DNA from: Gammaproteobacteria bacterium
GTDB lineage: Bacteria > Pseudomonadota > Gammaproteobacteria > JAJRRL01
DNA length: 40,860 nt
Direction of reading: 5' to 3'
NCBI GenBank assembly: GCA_024279495.1
Contig: JAJRRL010000049.1
Location: 1-40,860, forward strand
Part shown: piece after piece, positions 17,717-25,331 of the stretch
Layout: every line of letters begins with the position of its first letter
How positions within the stretch are numbered: the stretch's first letter is position 1
Made by a program: the position numbers and the translations under genes
The notes under the pieces: generated by a model
The model's input: the letters and a program-made list of their open reading frames with translations, nothing else
Told to the model about the DNA's origin: nothing
Databases searched by the model: none

Positions 17717-18346
17717 ATGGCTTTCATTATTAACAAAAAGCTGCATAAAAAAATTGATACTCTGCAAGAGTTAATGTACGACTCTGTTGGCAGTTTTTAT
17801 ATCACTGACGCACACCATTACTTTCTTACTGGAAACAAAACGCAACTCGACTGGTTGAAGCTCACCAACACCTCAAGCCTAATTGGAAAAAACCTCACTG
17901 AAACACCTTGGGGAGCACACGCAAGGCAATATATAAACAACAACAACACGGTCATCGCACACCATAAAGCATTTTCTTTTTTAGAATATGGAGAGATGGA
18001 TAATAAAATAATTGTTGGGATGAGCGAGAAACAACCCTTCTATCATGACAATGAACTGGTTGGCGTCATGGGCTTCTCCATACCCCTATCACTCAACACA
18101 CTTTTTTCTAGCAAGACACTTCACTCTGAGAGCCTTTTTATTGACATCAAACGCCAAGAGAAATTACTGGTTTCTAGCAAAAGACGGCCCTCTCTTTTTC
18201 TTATTTTACAAGGCTACTCTACTAGAGAGGTGGCAGCTAAGCTTGGCCTTTCCAAAAGAACCATCGAACATCATTTAGAAATCATTAAGGCTGACAATCT
18301 CTACCATTCTCTTCGAGAGATCCTTATTCAAGTGAAAGTGCTTTAA
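17717..18346 (+). CDS. PAS-LuxR-type transcriptional regulator
   Basis: 209 residues. Residues about 15-130 look like a PAS sensor domain (GSFYITDAHHYFLTGN and later VGVMGFSIPLS). Residues about 155-205 form a GerE/LuxR-type helix-turn-helix (LQGYSTREVAAKLGLSKRTIEHHLE), with TIEHHLE as the recognition helix. There is no acyl-homoserine-lactone domain, so the signal is more likely small-molecule or redox through PAS. It is divergent from the giant-protein operon with a 22-bp palindrome between, which makes it the natural candidate regulator. No ribosome-binding site precedes the ATG: an in-frame stop lies six bases upstream, and the nearest AGGAG is about 30 bases away. Translation may therefore be weak. 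Confidence 0.85.
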   Translation: MAFIINKKLHKKIDTLQELMYDSVGSFYITDAHHYFLTGNKTQLDWLKLTNTSSLIGKNLTETPWGAHARQYINNNNTVIAHHKAFSFLEYGEMDNKIIVGMSEKQPFYHDNELVGVMGFSIPLSLNTLFSSKTLHSESLFIDIKRQEKLLVSSKRRPSLFLILQGYSTREVAAKLGLSKRTIEHHLEIIKADNLYHSLREILIQVKVL

Positions 18347-18418
18347 AAGCAGAACCTAAACATCCCTCAGGTCTAAGTCATTGATTTTGCAGAGCACAGA
18401 GCCAGCGCTGTACTTTTA

Positions 18419-18467
18419 TTGACACATTTGCATAATAGTGGTTAAATAGGGGTTATTAAGTATACCT
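18419..18467 (+). promoter_or_regulatory. Promoter and possible third operator before the 305-residue gene
   Basis: A consensus TTGACA (18419-18424), 17 bases, TTAAAT (18442-18447). Right after it, 18448-18467 reads AGGGGTTATTAAGTATACCT, which partly resembles the palindrome GGGTATTAATACCC with inserted bases. The promoter is clear; the operator likeness is weak. Confidence 0.5.
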
Positions 18468-18486
18468 AATAGCTAAGGAACCACTC

Positions 18487-19404
18487 ATGTCAAAGCTGAA
18501 TAAAGATACATCAAAAAACACTGCCACGTGCATCATTACTTTTACCAATGCAAATGAATCTGACAAGGTTTTAACTGAAAGCAAACACAACTCTTCTTTT
18601 GAGTATCTCATTGAACCAAGCACTAATCCCGCTGCTGAAAAACTGACAAATAGCGTGGCTAAACCAAAACACTGCACAGATAAAGAGTGGGAAAGCCTTG
18701 AGGCTGGAATCACTTCGCTAGCATTTTTAGAGAAAGCTCGAAAACAGCTATCTACTGAGCAAAAAGCACCTCAACGTCGTCATGACATCACCATCCAGGT
18801 TTCTAAAAATGGCCAAGCATACGGTGAGACTATCCGTTGGAATAACATGTCCAATACCGAGCTCCCAGCTAAAATTAAAGCGGAAGAAAAAGAATATCTA
18901 ACTCTATGGACAACATACAATACCCCACCTAAGAAAAGAAAAGCATTTAAGAAAGAGATGGATATTGGTAAAGGATTGGTGATAGGCTCTCTTGCCGCGT
19001 TCTCTGCCACTTATGTCGGTGTACTGCTCGCAATTTCCTGGATCCCATCGTATGCTATTACTTTATCCCAAAATGGTACAGCTGGGCTAGTCATTGCCGG
19101 AGCCGCCTTACTTGGTATGTTTCTCACAGGCTTGGTGTTTCAAGCCAATGCACGTCATGCCAAAAAAGAATTCAGTAAAGGCATTAAAAACATTGCCTTG
19201 TCAAAGCTATCTGTTACTGCCTCACAAGTGATCCGCGGAGTACCTATAACAGCAGCATCTAAAGAAAAAACAAAAACTGGCAAGGCTGGCACAATTACTT
19301 ATCCTTCTTTTGATTCAATTGATTCGGCAAGAACTCCTACTTCTAGCAATGATCTAAGCCGTACTGACAGCGGCATACTCTCAGCTATGACAGCAATTTT
19401 CTAA
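18487..19404 (+). CDS. Two-segment membrane protein, unknown
   Basis: 305 residues, not recognised. The first 160 residues are hydrophilic without a signal peptide. Two membrane segments follow at about 163-186 and 198-218, separated by a short loop, and the C-terminal 85 residues are Ser/Thr/Lys-rich. This layout, soluble N-terminus plus a hairpin of two helices, is common among secreted effectors of intracellular bacteria and also among bacterial inner-membrane proteins; sequence alone cannot decide. AAGGA lies eight bases before the ATG. It is downstream of the LuxR-type gene with its own strong promoter and may belong to the same regulon. Confidence 0.65.
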   Translation: MSKLNKDTSKNTATCIITFTNANESDKVLTESKHNSSFEYLIEPSTNPAAEKLTNSVAKPKHCTDKEWESLEAGITSLAFLEKARKQLSTEQKAPQRRHDITIQVSKNGQAYGETIRWNNMSNTELPAKIKAEEKEYLTLWTTYNTPPKKRKAFKKEMDIGKGLVIGSLAAFSATYVGVLLAISWIPSYAITLSQNGTAGLVIAGAALLGMFLTGLVFQANARHAKKEFSKGIKNIALSKLSVTASQVIRGVPITAASKEKTKTGKAGTITYPSFDSIDSARTPTSSNDLSRTDSGILSAMTAIF

Positions 19405-19468
19405 ACAGTGCATTAAACTCGCACAGCAGCTATAATTTTGAGGACTCACGCTCAAGGATGCGATCCTC

Positions 19469-20395
19469 ATGCCCAAACGCTTTGTTTTTTCTGTTGCTTT
19501 TATGTTAGCCGCTTCTGCAACCTCTGCTGCAAGCTCGATGGATGCACTGTCAGCGCTCAGAGTCTGGTCGCAACATTGCCATGTCCAAACACCAGCTTAT
19601 CCCAAAGCCTGCAAGGCTTTTGAAAAACACGCTCCTCTTACAGAACCAGGTGCCAATCACTTTTTACACACTTTCTGGCATCCGACTCATCCTACACCTG
19701 TGCGCCTAACCGGTTATTACACCCCCCTTTATTTAGCCTCTTACCACCGAACAAAACACTATGACTCTCCACTTTACGTACCACCGTCATCACACCTATT
19801 TTGCTCACGCGAACAAATTAACAATTTCGATGACTGCTCACAACATGACCCAATCTTAGCCTGGGTAAATCGCACTGATCGCTTCTTTCTACAAATACAA
19901 GGAAGCGCGCTTCTACAATTCCGCAATGAGCATATGCGACAAGTCGTTTACGCAGGTAAAAATGGTTTTCCTTACTTTGCAATTGGGCGATGGATGCTCA
20001 AAAAACACAAGCTCTCCGTACCAGTTAGCATGCAATCCATACGAGCCTATTTGAAAAAACACCCAGATGAAGTAGATACCATCTTAAACAAAAATCCCTC
20101 TTTCATTTACATGAAATGGCAATTCCCTATTCGCATTACTGGAGCCAGCGGGTTTGAACTATTCCCGAGACACAGCATTGCAGTCGACCCAGAAGAGATC
20201 CCTTATGGAAGCTTGATTGAACTATCTGGCGTACCAGGCCCACGACCACACTTGCTCACGGTAGCTGATGACAAAGGCTCTGCCATCAGAGCAGGCCACT
20301 TCGATTTGTATTTGGGTCAAAGCAAGGAAGCCGAAGAATTAGCTGGCCATTTGAATCACATCGTCAGCTCAGTGATTTGGGTGCCTAAGCATTAG
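19469..20395 (+). CDS. mltA: Lytic murein transglycosylase A (no lipobox)
   Basis: 308 residues. Cleaves the MurNAc-GlcNAc bond of peptidoglycan with formation of 1,6-anhydroMurNAc. The MltA domain shows LTGYYTPLY, FFLQIQGSALLQF and the C-terminal 3D domain VADDKGSAIRAGHFDLYLG, which includes the catalytic Asp, then AEELAG. The N-terminus is a cleavable signal peptide ending near ATSAAS with no Cys, so it should be a soluble periplasmic enzyme, unlike the lipoprotein of E. coli. The start codon is preceded by AAGGA inside a small inverted repeat (GGATGCGATCC), which could hide the ribosome-binding site. Confidence 0.92.
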   Translation: MPKRFVFSVAFMLAASATSAASSMDALSALRVWSQHCHVQTPAYPKACKAFEKHAPLTEPGANHFLHTFWHPTHPTPVRLTGYYTPLYLASYHRTKHYDSPLYVPPSSHLFCSREQINNFDDCSQHDPILAWVNRTDRFFLQIQGSALLQFRNEHMRQVVYAGKNGFPYFAIGRWMLKKHKLSVPVSMQSIRAYLKKHPDEVDTILNKNPSFIYMKWQFPIRITGASGFELFPRHSIAVDPEEIPYGSLIELSGVPGPRPHLLTVADDKGSAIRAGHFDLYLGQSKEAEELAGHLNHIVSSVIWVPKH

Positions 20396-20422
20396 AATAA
20401 AACCAAACTAACTGCCACTGCA

Positions 20423-20459
20423 ATAACGATTATCCCGCCATATCGACTTTAATCGTTAT
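20423..20459. terminator. Inverted repeat between convergent mltA and folB
   Basis: ATAACGATTA and TAATCGTTAT form a perfect 10-bp stem with a 17-base loop. AT-rich sequence follows on the plus side (CATAATAACTTTTAT). It may act as a bidirectional terminator. Confidence 0.4.
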
Positions 20460-20490
20460 CATAATAACTTTTATCTGGCTGTGAATACCC

Positions 20491-20847
20491 TCAGCGAGAT
20501 CGATCCAGCCGAACTCCTGCAGCAGTAGCATCAGGAAAAATAGTTGTTTTTTTCACCGTGATGACCACGCGTTTAATTGTCGCTGACAGGTCAAACAAGG
20601 CTTGGGTGACGGTTTCACCCAAGGTTTCTAATAAATCGTAATGGGCTTTTTGAATAAGGGCCAAGATAAGCTCTCGAACAGCTGCATAATCCACTGTGGC
20701 AGACAGGTCAATCTCAAGTGCCGCTTGCTGACAACTATCAAGATAACAATAACAGTCGATCGAGATAGCCTGAGTTGTTATTTTTTCCCAAGCCAAAAGG
20801 CCAACGTGAGCCTGCGAAGTCAGGCCTTCTAAAAAAACACAATCCAC
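20491..20847 (-). CDS. folB: Dihydroneopterin aldolase
   Basis: 118 residues, the normal size. Converts dihydroneopterin to 6-hydroxymethyl-dihydropterin in folate synthesis. The N-terminal motif AHVGLLAWEK carries the substrate-binding Glu, VDYAAV matches the family's tetramer-contact region, and the C-terminal VKKTTIFPDATAAGV holds the catalytic Lys. It lies 35 bases after dksA on the same strand; folA is elsewhere in the window. Confidence 0.9.
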   Translation of the reverse strand: MDCVFLEGLTSQAHVGLLAWEKITTQAISIDCYCYLDSCQQAALEIDLSATVDYAAVRELILALIQKAHYDLLETLGETVTQALFDLSATIKRVVITVKKTTIFPDATAAGVRLDRSR

Positions 20848-20882
20848 AACTCACCTCTTACAAACAACAAAAGGCTAACTCA

Positions 20883-21317
20883 TTAAGCGCGCTCTTGCCT
20901 TTCTTTACTCTCTTGGAAGGTTTTGCAGTCTATGCATTTGCTGGCTGTTGGTCGGGCTTCAAGTCGACGAATACCAATTTCTGCACCGCAATCTTCACAA
21001 AAACCATAATCTGAACTTTCCAGCTCATCGATTGATTTCTCAATCTTACGGATGAGTTTACGCTCACGGTCTCGAGTACGCAATTCCAAAGCAAAGCCTT
21101 CTTCAACGCTCGCACGATCCACAGGATTAGCGTACGTATCCGCCTCTTCTTTAAGATGCCCCACGGTTTGATCGACTTCTTTCATCAGCCTATCGCGCCA
21201 AGACAATAAGATGCCTCGAAAATGCCCATGCTGATTTGAGTTCATGTACTCCTCACCAGCTTTAAGCTGATATGGCTCAAACTCATGTTGATCCAAGGGT
21301 TTTGCTGGTTCACTCAT
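20883..21317 (-). CDS. dksA: RNA polymerase-binding transcription factor DksA
   Basis: 144 residues. DksA works with ppGpp on RNA polymerase in the stringent response. The coiled-coil region carries YANPVDRASVEE, close to the usual DPxDRAxxEE, and the tip Asp region precedes it. The zinc finger has CEDCGAEI and SKCIDCKTFQE, giving four Cys ligands as in the classical DksA and not the Cys-poor paralogue. GGAGG seven bases before the ATG supports the start. Confidence 0.95.
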   Translation of the reverse strand: MSEPAKPLDQHEFEPYQLKAGEEYMNSNQHGHFRGILLSWRDRLMKEVDQTVGHLKEEADTYANPVDRASVEEGFALELRTRDRERKLIRKIEKSIDELESSDYGFCEDCGAEIGIRRLEARPTASKCIDCKTFQESKERQERA

Positions 21318-21488
21318 TATCGCCTCCTTGCCAAATTATTCGCCATGTCCGACAGTCATCCAGTATAGACTCAAAAATAGACAACGCACGCCGATGACCG
21401 CCAAAATAGTGTAACAACACATCGCAGCAGTGCAACTAGAGAATCCTCTCTATGACTCTAAGAAAAAAACCTCTTCTCAATGCCCAAC

Positions 21489-22328
21489 CTAAGATACGTT
21501 TTTGTATATACCATTATGCACGACACTTGCAGGCCCAGTCATCTGAATTGAACACGCTTTTCCTGACCACGAAATGATCAAACTGCCTCCTGGTTGATCC
21601 ACTCGTACTGTTTCTCCAAGCAAGCCTGCTCTTTGAGCCAACACAGCAGCTGCACAAGCACCGCTACCGCAAGCCTGAGTCTGACCAGAACCACGCTCGT
21701 AGACCTGAAGCTCAATGTGATCTTTAGAGTGAACGCACATGAAACCCACATTCACACCCTCTGGAAAAGCTCGATGCTGGCTTAAATAAGCGCCCAGCTG
21801 TGTGACTCGATCTGCCTCAAGGGAATTCATCTGAACTACCGCATGGGGATTACCCACATTGATAACAGAAAAACTCACGATCTCATCTCCATAAGGCAAA
21901 CGGTAGGGGGCCGTTGCATCTGTTGGGCAATTGAATGGAATATCAACTGGCTCGAATAGGGGCACGCCCATATCGACTTGAACAGATTCTCCACCATTCC
22001 AGCTCCCGGTCATCACTCGCTCGTTGGTGGATATCCTAACGCTAGAACCAGCAAGCAAGCCTTGCTCAATCGCATAACGAACCACACAACGCATGCCGTT
22101 GCCGCATTGAGAAACCTCGCTGCCATCGGCATTAAAAATGCGGCAATGAAAATCCACGTCAGGAGAGCGTGATGTCTCGATAAGCAACATCTGATCAAAA
22201 CCGACGCCTCTCCGGCGATCACTCATGCTACAAATGTGAGCTTCCGTTAAACCATAATCAGATTCTCGCTGATCGATGACCACAAAATCGTTACCAAGGC
22301 CATGCATCTTTGTAAAAGGTACCTGCAC
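21489..22328 (-). CDS. dapF: Diaminopimelate epimerase
   Basis: 279 residues. Interconverts LL- and meso-diaminopimelate for lysine and peptidoglycan. It has FTKMHGLGNDFVVID, the first catalytic Cys in SQCGNGMRC, and the second in YERGSGQTQACGSGA. I start it at the GTG at 22328: AGGAGTGG lies just upstream, the length then matches the family, and the extra residues of the longer frame are the out-of-frame lptM sequence. The GTG shares one base with the lptM stop (TAGTG), so translation is probably coupled. Confidence 0.95.
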   Translation of the reverse strand: MQVPFTKMHGLGNDFVVIDQRESDYGLTEAHICSMSDRRRGVGFDQMLLIETSRSPDVDFHCRIFNADGSEVSQCGNGMRCVVRYAIEQGLLAGSSVRISTNERVMTGSWNGGESVQVDMGVPLFEPVDIPFNCPTDATAPYRLPYGDEIVSFSVINVGNPHAVVQMNSLEADRVTQLGAYLSQHRAFPEGVNVGFMCVHSKDHIELQVYERGSGQTQACGSGACAAAVLAQRAGLLGETVRVDQPGGSLIISWSGKACSIQMTGPASVVHNGIYKNVS

Positions 22329-22492
22329 TAACCCACTCCTGACATAGAATAAGCGGTTAAACCATTGATCCCTGAGGCTGCTATGGGAGGTAAGCTTCCT
22401 GGTCGCTGAGAAAGAGGTCCTGCTTGACCACACCCTGATAAAGCAACGCCAGCACAAGCAAGTACTAACATCATTCCAAGCATACGCTTCAT
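22328..22492 (-). CDS. lptM: Small lipoprotein, LptM (YifL) family
   Basis: A 54-residue gene. MKRMLGMMLVLACAGVAL is a lipoprotein signal, and the lipobox LSGC gives Cys21. The mature start CGQAGPL matches the short conserved CGxKGPL motif of YifL/LptM, the lipoprotein that helps mature the LptD-LptE translocon in E. coli. It lies directly before dapF, the conserved position of yifL. AAGGAG precedes the ATG at the right distance. The remaining tail is Ser/Pro-rich and unstructured. The same window encodes its presumed partner LptD. Small size limits certainty, but motif plus position is convincing. Confidence 0.85.
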   Translation of the reverse strand: MKRMLGMMLVLACAGVALSGCGQAGPLSQRPGSLPPIAASGINGLTAYSMSGVG

Positions 22493-22561
22493 AAGCTCTC
22501 CTTCTGCTATTCACTAAAGGCTGATACTATACCGCCTTATTCGCCTTTTGGGGAGCTCAAA

Positions 22562-23206
22562 ATGGGAACAGAAAGAGTATTAACAAGCTGTGAGAACCCA
22601 GAAACAGCCATCATTTGGTTGCATGGACTTGGGAGCAGCGGCGCTGATTTCCTTGATTTTGTTCACCTCTTGGATATCCCCGGGGGAATCCGGCTGACTT
22701 TGCCAGACGCTCCAGAACGACCTGTCACCATGAACGACGGCATGGTCATGCCCGCTTGGTTTGACATTATCGAAGCTAGTCGAGACGCTCCTTTCGATAA
22801 AAAAAACCTATACAAAGCTTGCGACTATGTGCATGGCTTAATTGACTCTCAACGCAGCCGAGGCTTCGCGCCCGACTCCATCGTAGTTGGTGGCTTCTCG
22901 CAAGGCGGAATTTTAGCTTTGTGCAGCGCACTCTCTTATAGAAAAGACCTCATGGCTGCGATTGGTTTATCTTGCTACCTTCACAAAAAAGCCTCTCAAT
23001 TTCCACCAGGCCAACCCCTTTTGATGTGCCATGGAAAACACGACTCCTTACTCGATGTAAAACACGCTGAAGCAACGGTACAAGAGCTCCTTGAACATAA
23101 CCACTCTGTCGATTGGCACGTTTTTGATATGGAACACACGATTTGTGATGAGGAAATTCAGTTGGTACGGCAATGGCTAGAGAAACAGCTTCGTAGCAAA
23201 GAATAA
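22562..23206 (+). CDS. Alpha/beta-hydrolase carboxylesterase (YpfH/acyl-protein thioesterase type)
   Basis: 214 residues. A cytoplasmic serine esterase of the phospholipase/carboxylesterase family. AIIWLHGLGSSGADF forms the oxyanion region, GGFSQGG carries the nucleophilic Ser, HGKHDSLLD the Asp, and DMEHTIC the His, so the triad is complete. Length fits the family. GGGGAG six bases before the ATG. It is divergent from lptM-dapF. Natural substrates of this group are usually small esters or acyl thioesters; the specific one cannot be read from sequence. Confidence 0.88.
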   Translation: MGTERVLTSCENPETAIIWLHGLGSSGADFLDFVHLLDIPGGIRLTLPDAPERPVTMNDGMVMPAWFDIIEASRDAPFDKKNLYKACDYVHGLIDSQRSRGFAPDSIVVGGFSQGGILALCSALSYRKDLMAAIGLSCYLHKKASQFPPGQPLLMCHGKHDSLLDVKHAEATVQELLEHNHSVDWHVFDMEHTICDEEIQLVRQWLEKQLRSKE

Positions 23207-23236
23207 GCGCTCATCGAAGTCGTACATTACCCTGGG

Positions 23237-23255
23237 CCCCGTTTTTGCAACGGGG
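23237..23255 (+). terminator. Hairpin downstream of the esterase gene
   Basis: CCCCGTT-TTTGC-AACGGGG, a perfect 7-bp GC-rich stem 31 bases after the stop codon, without a following T run. Confidence 0.4.
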
Positions 23256-23318
23256 TGACACCGGCTTTCGCGGCCTTGTTGCATAAATAGATCTGGACTT
23301 AACGTCACTCCTCTCTCT

Positions 23319-23424
23319 GTCATCCGAAGGCAATGTAATGACGTAGAGCCTGCACCCAGCGAAGGCGGGTGGGACCCAGGCTTGATCCGTTGTTACGACG
23401 TAACAACTAGCGATTTTTCAAGAT
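23319..23424 (+). repeat. Palindromic intergenic repeat, long subtype A
   Basis: GTCATCCGAAGGCAAT, the internal GCACCCAGCGAAGGCGGGTG section, then the stem GTTGTTAC-GAC-GTAACAAC and CTAGCGAT. The stem bases differ from the 7344 copy but still pair. Confidence 0.8.
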
Positions 23425-23510
23425 CCAGCCCTAACATAAAATAGTCCCAACCACTTGTCATCCCGGCAAACAAAGTTAACGCGAGTAAATGAGTTGCTAT
23501 CTCCACACTT

Positions 23511-23570
23511 GTCATCCGAAGGCAACGAAGTGACGTCGGGGACCTAGCATTATTGTGAGCGCAACCCTGC
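23511..23570 (+). repeat. Partial repeat copy, first half only
   Basis: GTCATCCGAAGGCAACGAAG and GTGACGTCGGGGACCTAG, then the sequence switches to the ATTATTGTGAGC / CCCTGCACA module seen at the end of the giant gene. The hairpin half is missing. Confidence 0.65.
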
Positions 23571-23630
23571 ACACTAGTTTGAAAAACAAAGCTACAACCC
23601 TGCAGACTGCTTTTAAAAATATAAATTTAC

Positions 23631-23707
23631 AAAGATCCTTAGTCCGCATTTCATGCGAACTGGATCAAAGCTAAGCCCCCGACGTCACGAAAGTTCCTGG
23701 GGGTGAC
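23631..23707 (-). repeat. Palindromic intergenic repeat, subtype B
   Basis: Inverted copy with stem AGTCCGCAT-TTC-ATGCGAACT (23641-23661, one mismatch) and the complement of GTCACCCCCAGGAAC. Confidence 0.75.
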
Positions 23708-23825
23708 ACATATGGAGTCACGTTGTTTCTGGGGGTGACAACAGGAAAGGGTAAGAAAAACAAGTGACTTATGTAAATAAGCTGCTTTTTCTCTCCTTCT
23801 TTGTTAAATAAAATAGCCCCAACTT

Positions 23826-25175
23826 TTAACAACACCCAAATTCTTCTAATAACTTTTGGCGATTGAGCTTAAAATCAGACGACTGAGACAAAGTAGCCAT
23901 CAAATCTTCAACAGCCTGATCAATGCCAGCCAAATAATCTGCACGGTATGAGAGCGCGTATTGCGATCGGTGAGTCAGCCAACTATGTGCAATCTGCTTT
24001 TCTAGCAAAGGCGGTAAAGGTAACACTCCAGCTGGCAAAGGCATTCGTCTATCAAGCGCATATTCTGATGAACGCAAAAGCGTATAAGTCATTAACGAAA
24101 ACATTGCCGGTGAAATAGGTGTTGCCAAAATAAAGTTAAGTGGATGCGTTACACCACCTAAAAAACGTGACGCCGGCATGCTTGGATGCCATTCGTGATC
24201 AGCGCCCATATTACATAGGTAGTTCACGTTATCAAACAAAGACTCTGGCCACGATGCCATCGCATGCGTTGTTCCTGTGCAAGCAATCACACAAAAAGCA
24301 CCATTCAAGCGCTCTTCTAATATCTCAACAGGATTATCACCTTGATAAAGAAGCACGCTATCAGACAGTGGAAACAATTGTCTAGCCTGTTGCAGCATCC
24401 CTCGATGTTTATCCACCATCACTAAATTATGCGGCAACAAACCTGCTTGTAACAATGCTCTTGCAACATGTCGACCCAACCTGCCAAGTCCTACAATCAC
24501 AAAACGTTTTTTAAAGACGTCCCGAAAGGCCATTCTGGCAAACAGTGATCTCTTTTGTTTAGAGTTAGACTCTACTATTTTTTCTTGAACCCACACATGC
24601 GCCAAAGCTCGAATAAAACTTTTGCCTGCTTCTTCTGTGGCTCTTGCTGTAATATCAGCTCCATCCACATCAATAACTGGAAGCGCTATGACTTCTGGGT
24701 AAGGTGTTTTTGCAAAATCGATAATACCTTTACTCGGAGAGCGAAGCTGACCTGATGCAACTAACTGATACAGACAACCGCCGGAATCAATCATGACATC
24801 CCAAGACAAAGAATGCCAAGACGCCAATGAAGCATCTCCAATAGCATGTGGAATACCCGAGTTTTGTAGAGGCGTCAGCGCGTCGTACTCACCCATGGAT
24901 ACATCGTGCACCACTAACGGATTCATGCTGGTGAAGTACACCTGGGCACCCAAAGCAAGCAAGGCATCCAACAAAAGTAATGTCATGCTAGTCAAATGAA
25001 AATTAACTAACACTTTCGCTCTTTGAAACTTAGAGTCAAAACCAAGTAAGCGAGTATAGTCATCTACCAACCGGTAATCATCGCCGTTGAACGCTAATAA
25101 ACCCGAACGTAAAGCTAAACGGTTAGTAACAGGATATTGATGAATCGACAAATTAATCACGTTGCTATTTAGCAT
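23826..25175 (-). CDS. Divergent S-adenosylhomocysteine-hydrolase-like protein
   Basis: 449 residues. The general plan follows adenosylhomocysteinase: RAKVLVNFHLTSMTLLLLDALLALGAQ at the N-terminal substrate domain, DVMIDSGG where the enzyme has its DDGGD motif, and a Rossmann site FVIVGLGRLGRHVA in place of VAGYGDVGKG. Several catalytic positions differ: the His and Asp/Lys motifs of the true enzyme (STQDH, NDSVTKSK) have become VVHDV and VESNSKQK. It therefore probably binds NAD(P) but may not hydrolyse S-adenosylhomocysteine. AGGAG lies ten bases before the ATG. It is encoded on the same strand as murU-amgK, about 155 bases away. Function unknown. Confidence 0.6.
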   Translation of the reverse strand: MLNSNVINLSIHQYPVTNRLALRSGLLAFNGDDYRLVDDYTRLLGFDSKFQRAKVLVNFHLTSMTLLLLDALLALGAQVYFTSMNPLVVHDVSMGEYDALTPLQNSGIPHAIGDASLASWHSLSWDVMIDSGGCLYQLVASGQLRSPSKGIIDFAKTPYPEVIALPVIDVDGADITARATEEAGKSFIRALAHVWVQEKIVESNSKQKRSLFARMAFRDVFKKRFVIVGLGRLGRHVARALLQAGLLPHNLVMVDKHRGMLQQARQLFPLSDSVLLYQGDNPVEILEERLNGAFCVIACTGTTHAMASWPESLFDNVNYLCNMGADHEWHPSMPASRFLGGVTHPLNFILATPISPAMFSLMTYTLLRSSEYALDRRMPLPAGVLPLPPLLEKQIAHSWLTHRSQYALSYRADYLAGIDQAVEDLMATLSQSSDFKLNRQKLLEEFGCC

Positions 25176-25331
25176 GATAAGCCCACTCCTGTCTGATCAT
25201 CGGCAGTCAAAGCATCTTACTCTTTATCACTATGAAAAATACAGAGGAGAACCTTAACAGGGCGTTAATTGTCACAAAAAAGCTATCCCTTTAGGTTGTA
25301 GGATTCTTGGTGACGCACTCTTCAATAATTG

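Larger units (their letters stand above)
23207..23825. other. Gene-free region with palindromic repeats
   Basis: About 620 bases between the esterase and the convergent SAHH-like gene. It begins with a 7-bp hairpin, CCCCGTT and AACGGGG (23237-23255), just after the esterase. Three copies of the repeat family follow. The stretch 23272-23290 (GGCCTTGTTGCATAAATAG) resembles an insertion-sequence end, but no transposase is present. No gene is seen. Confidence 0.7.

Noticed and set aside
21437-21452. Hairpin TAGAGA-ATCC-TCTCTA downstream of dapF as terminator
   Set aside because: The stem is short and the T run is on the wrong side for dapF transcription.
22329-22514. N-terminal extension of dapF
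   Set aside because: The extension is out-of-frame lptM; a GTG with a ribosome-binding site at 22328 gives the normal length.
23272-23290. Insertion-sequence end GGCCTTGTTGCATAAATAG
   Set aside because: Looks like a terminal repeat from memory, but there is no partner end, transposase or target duplication nearby.
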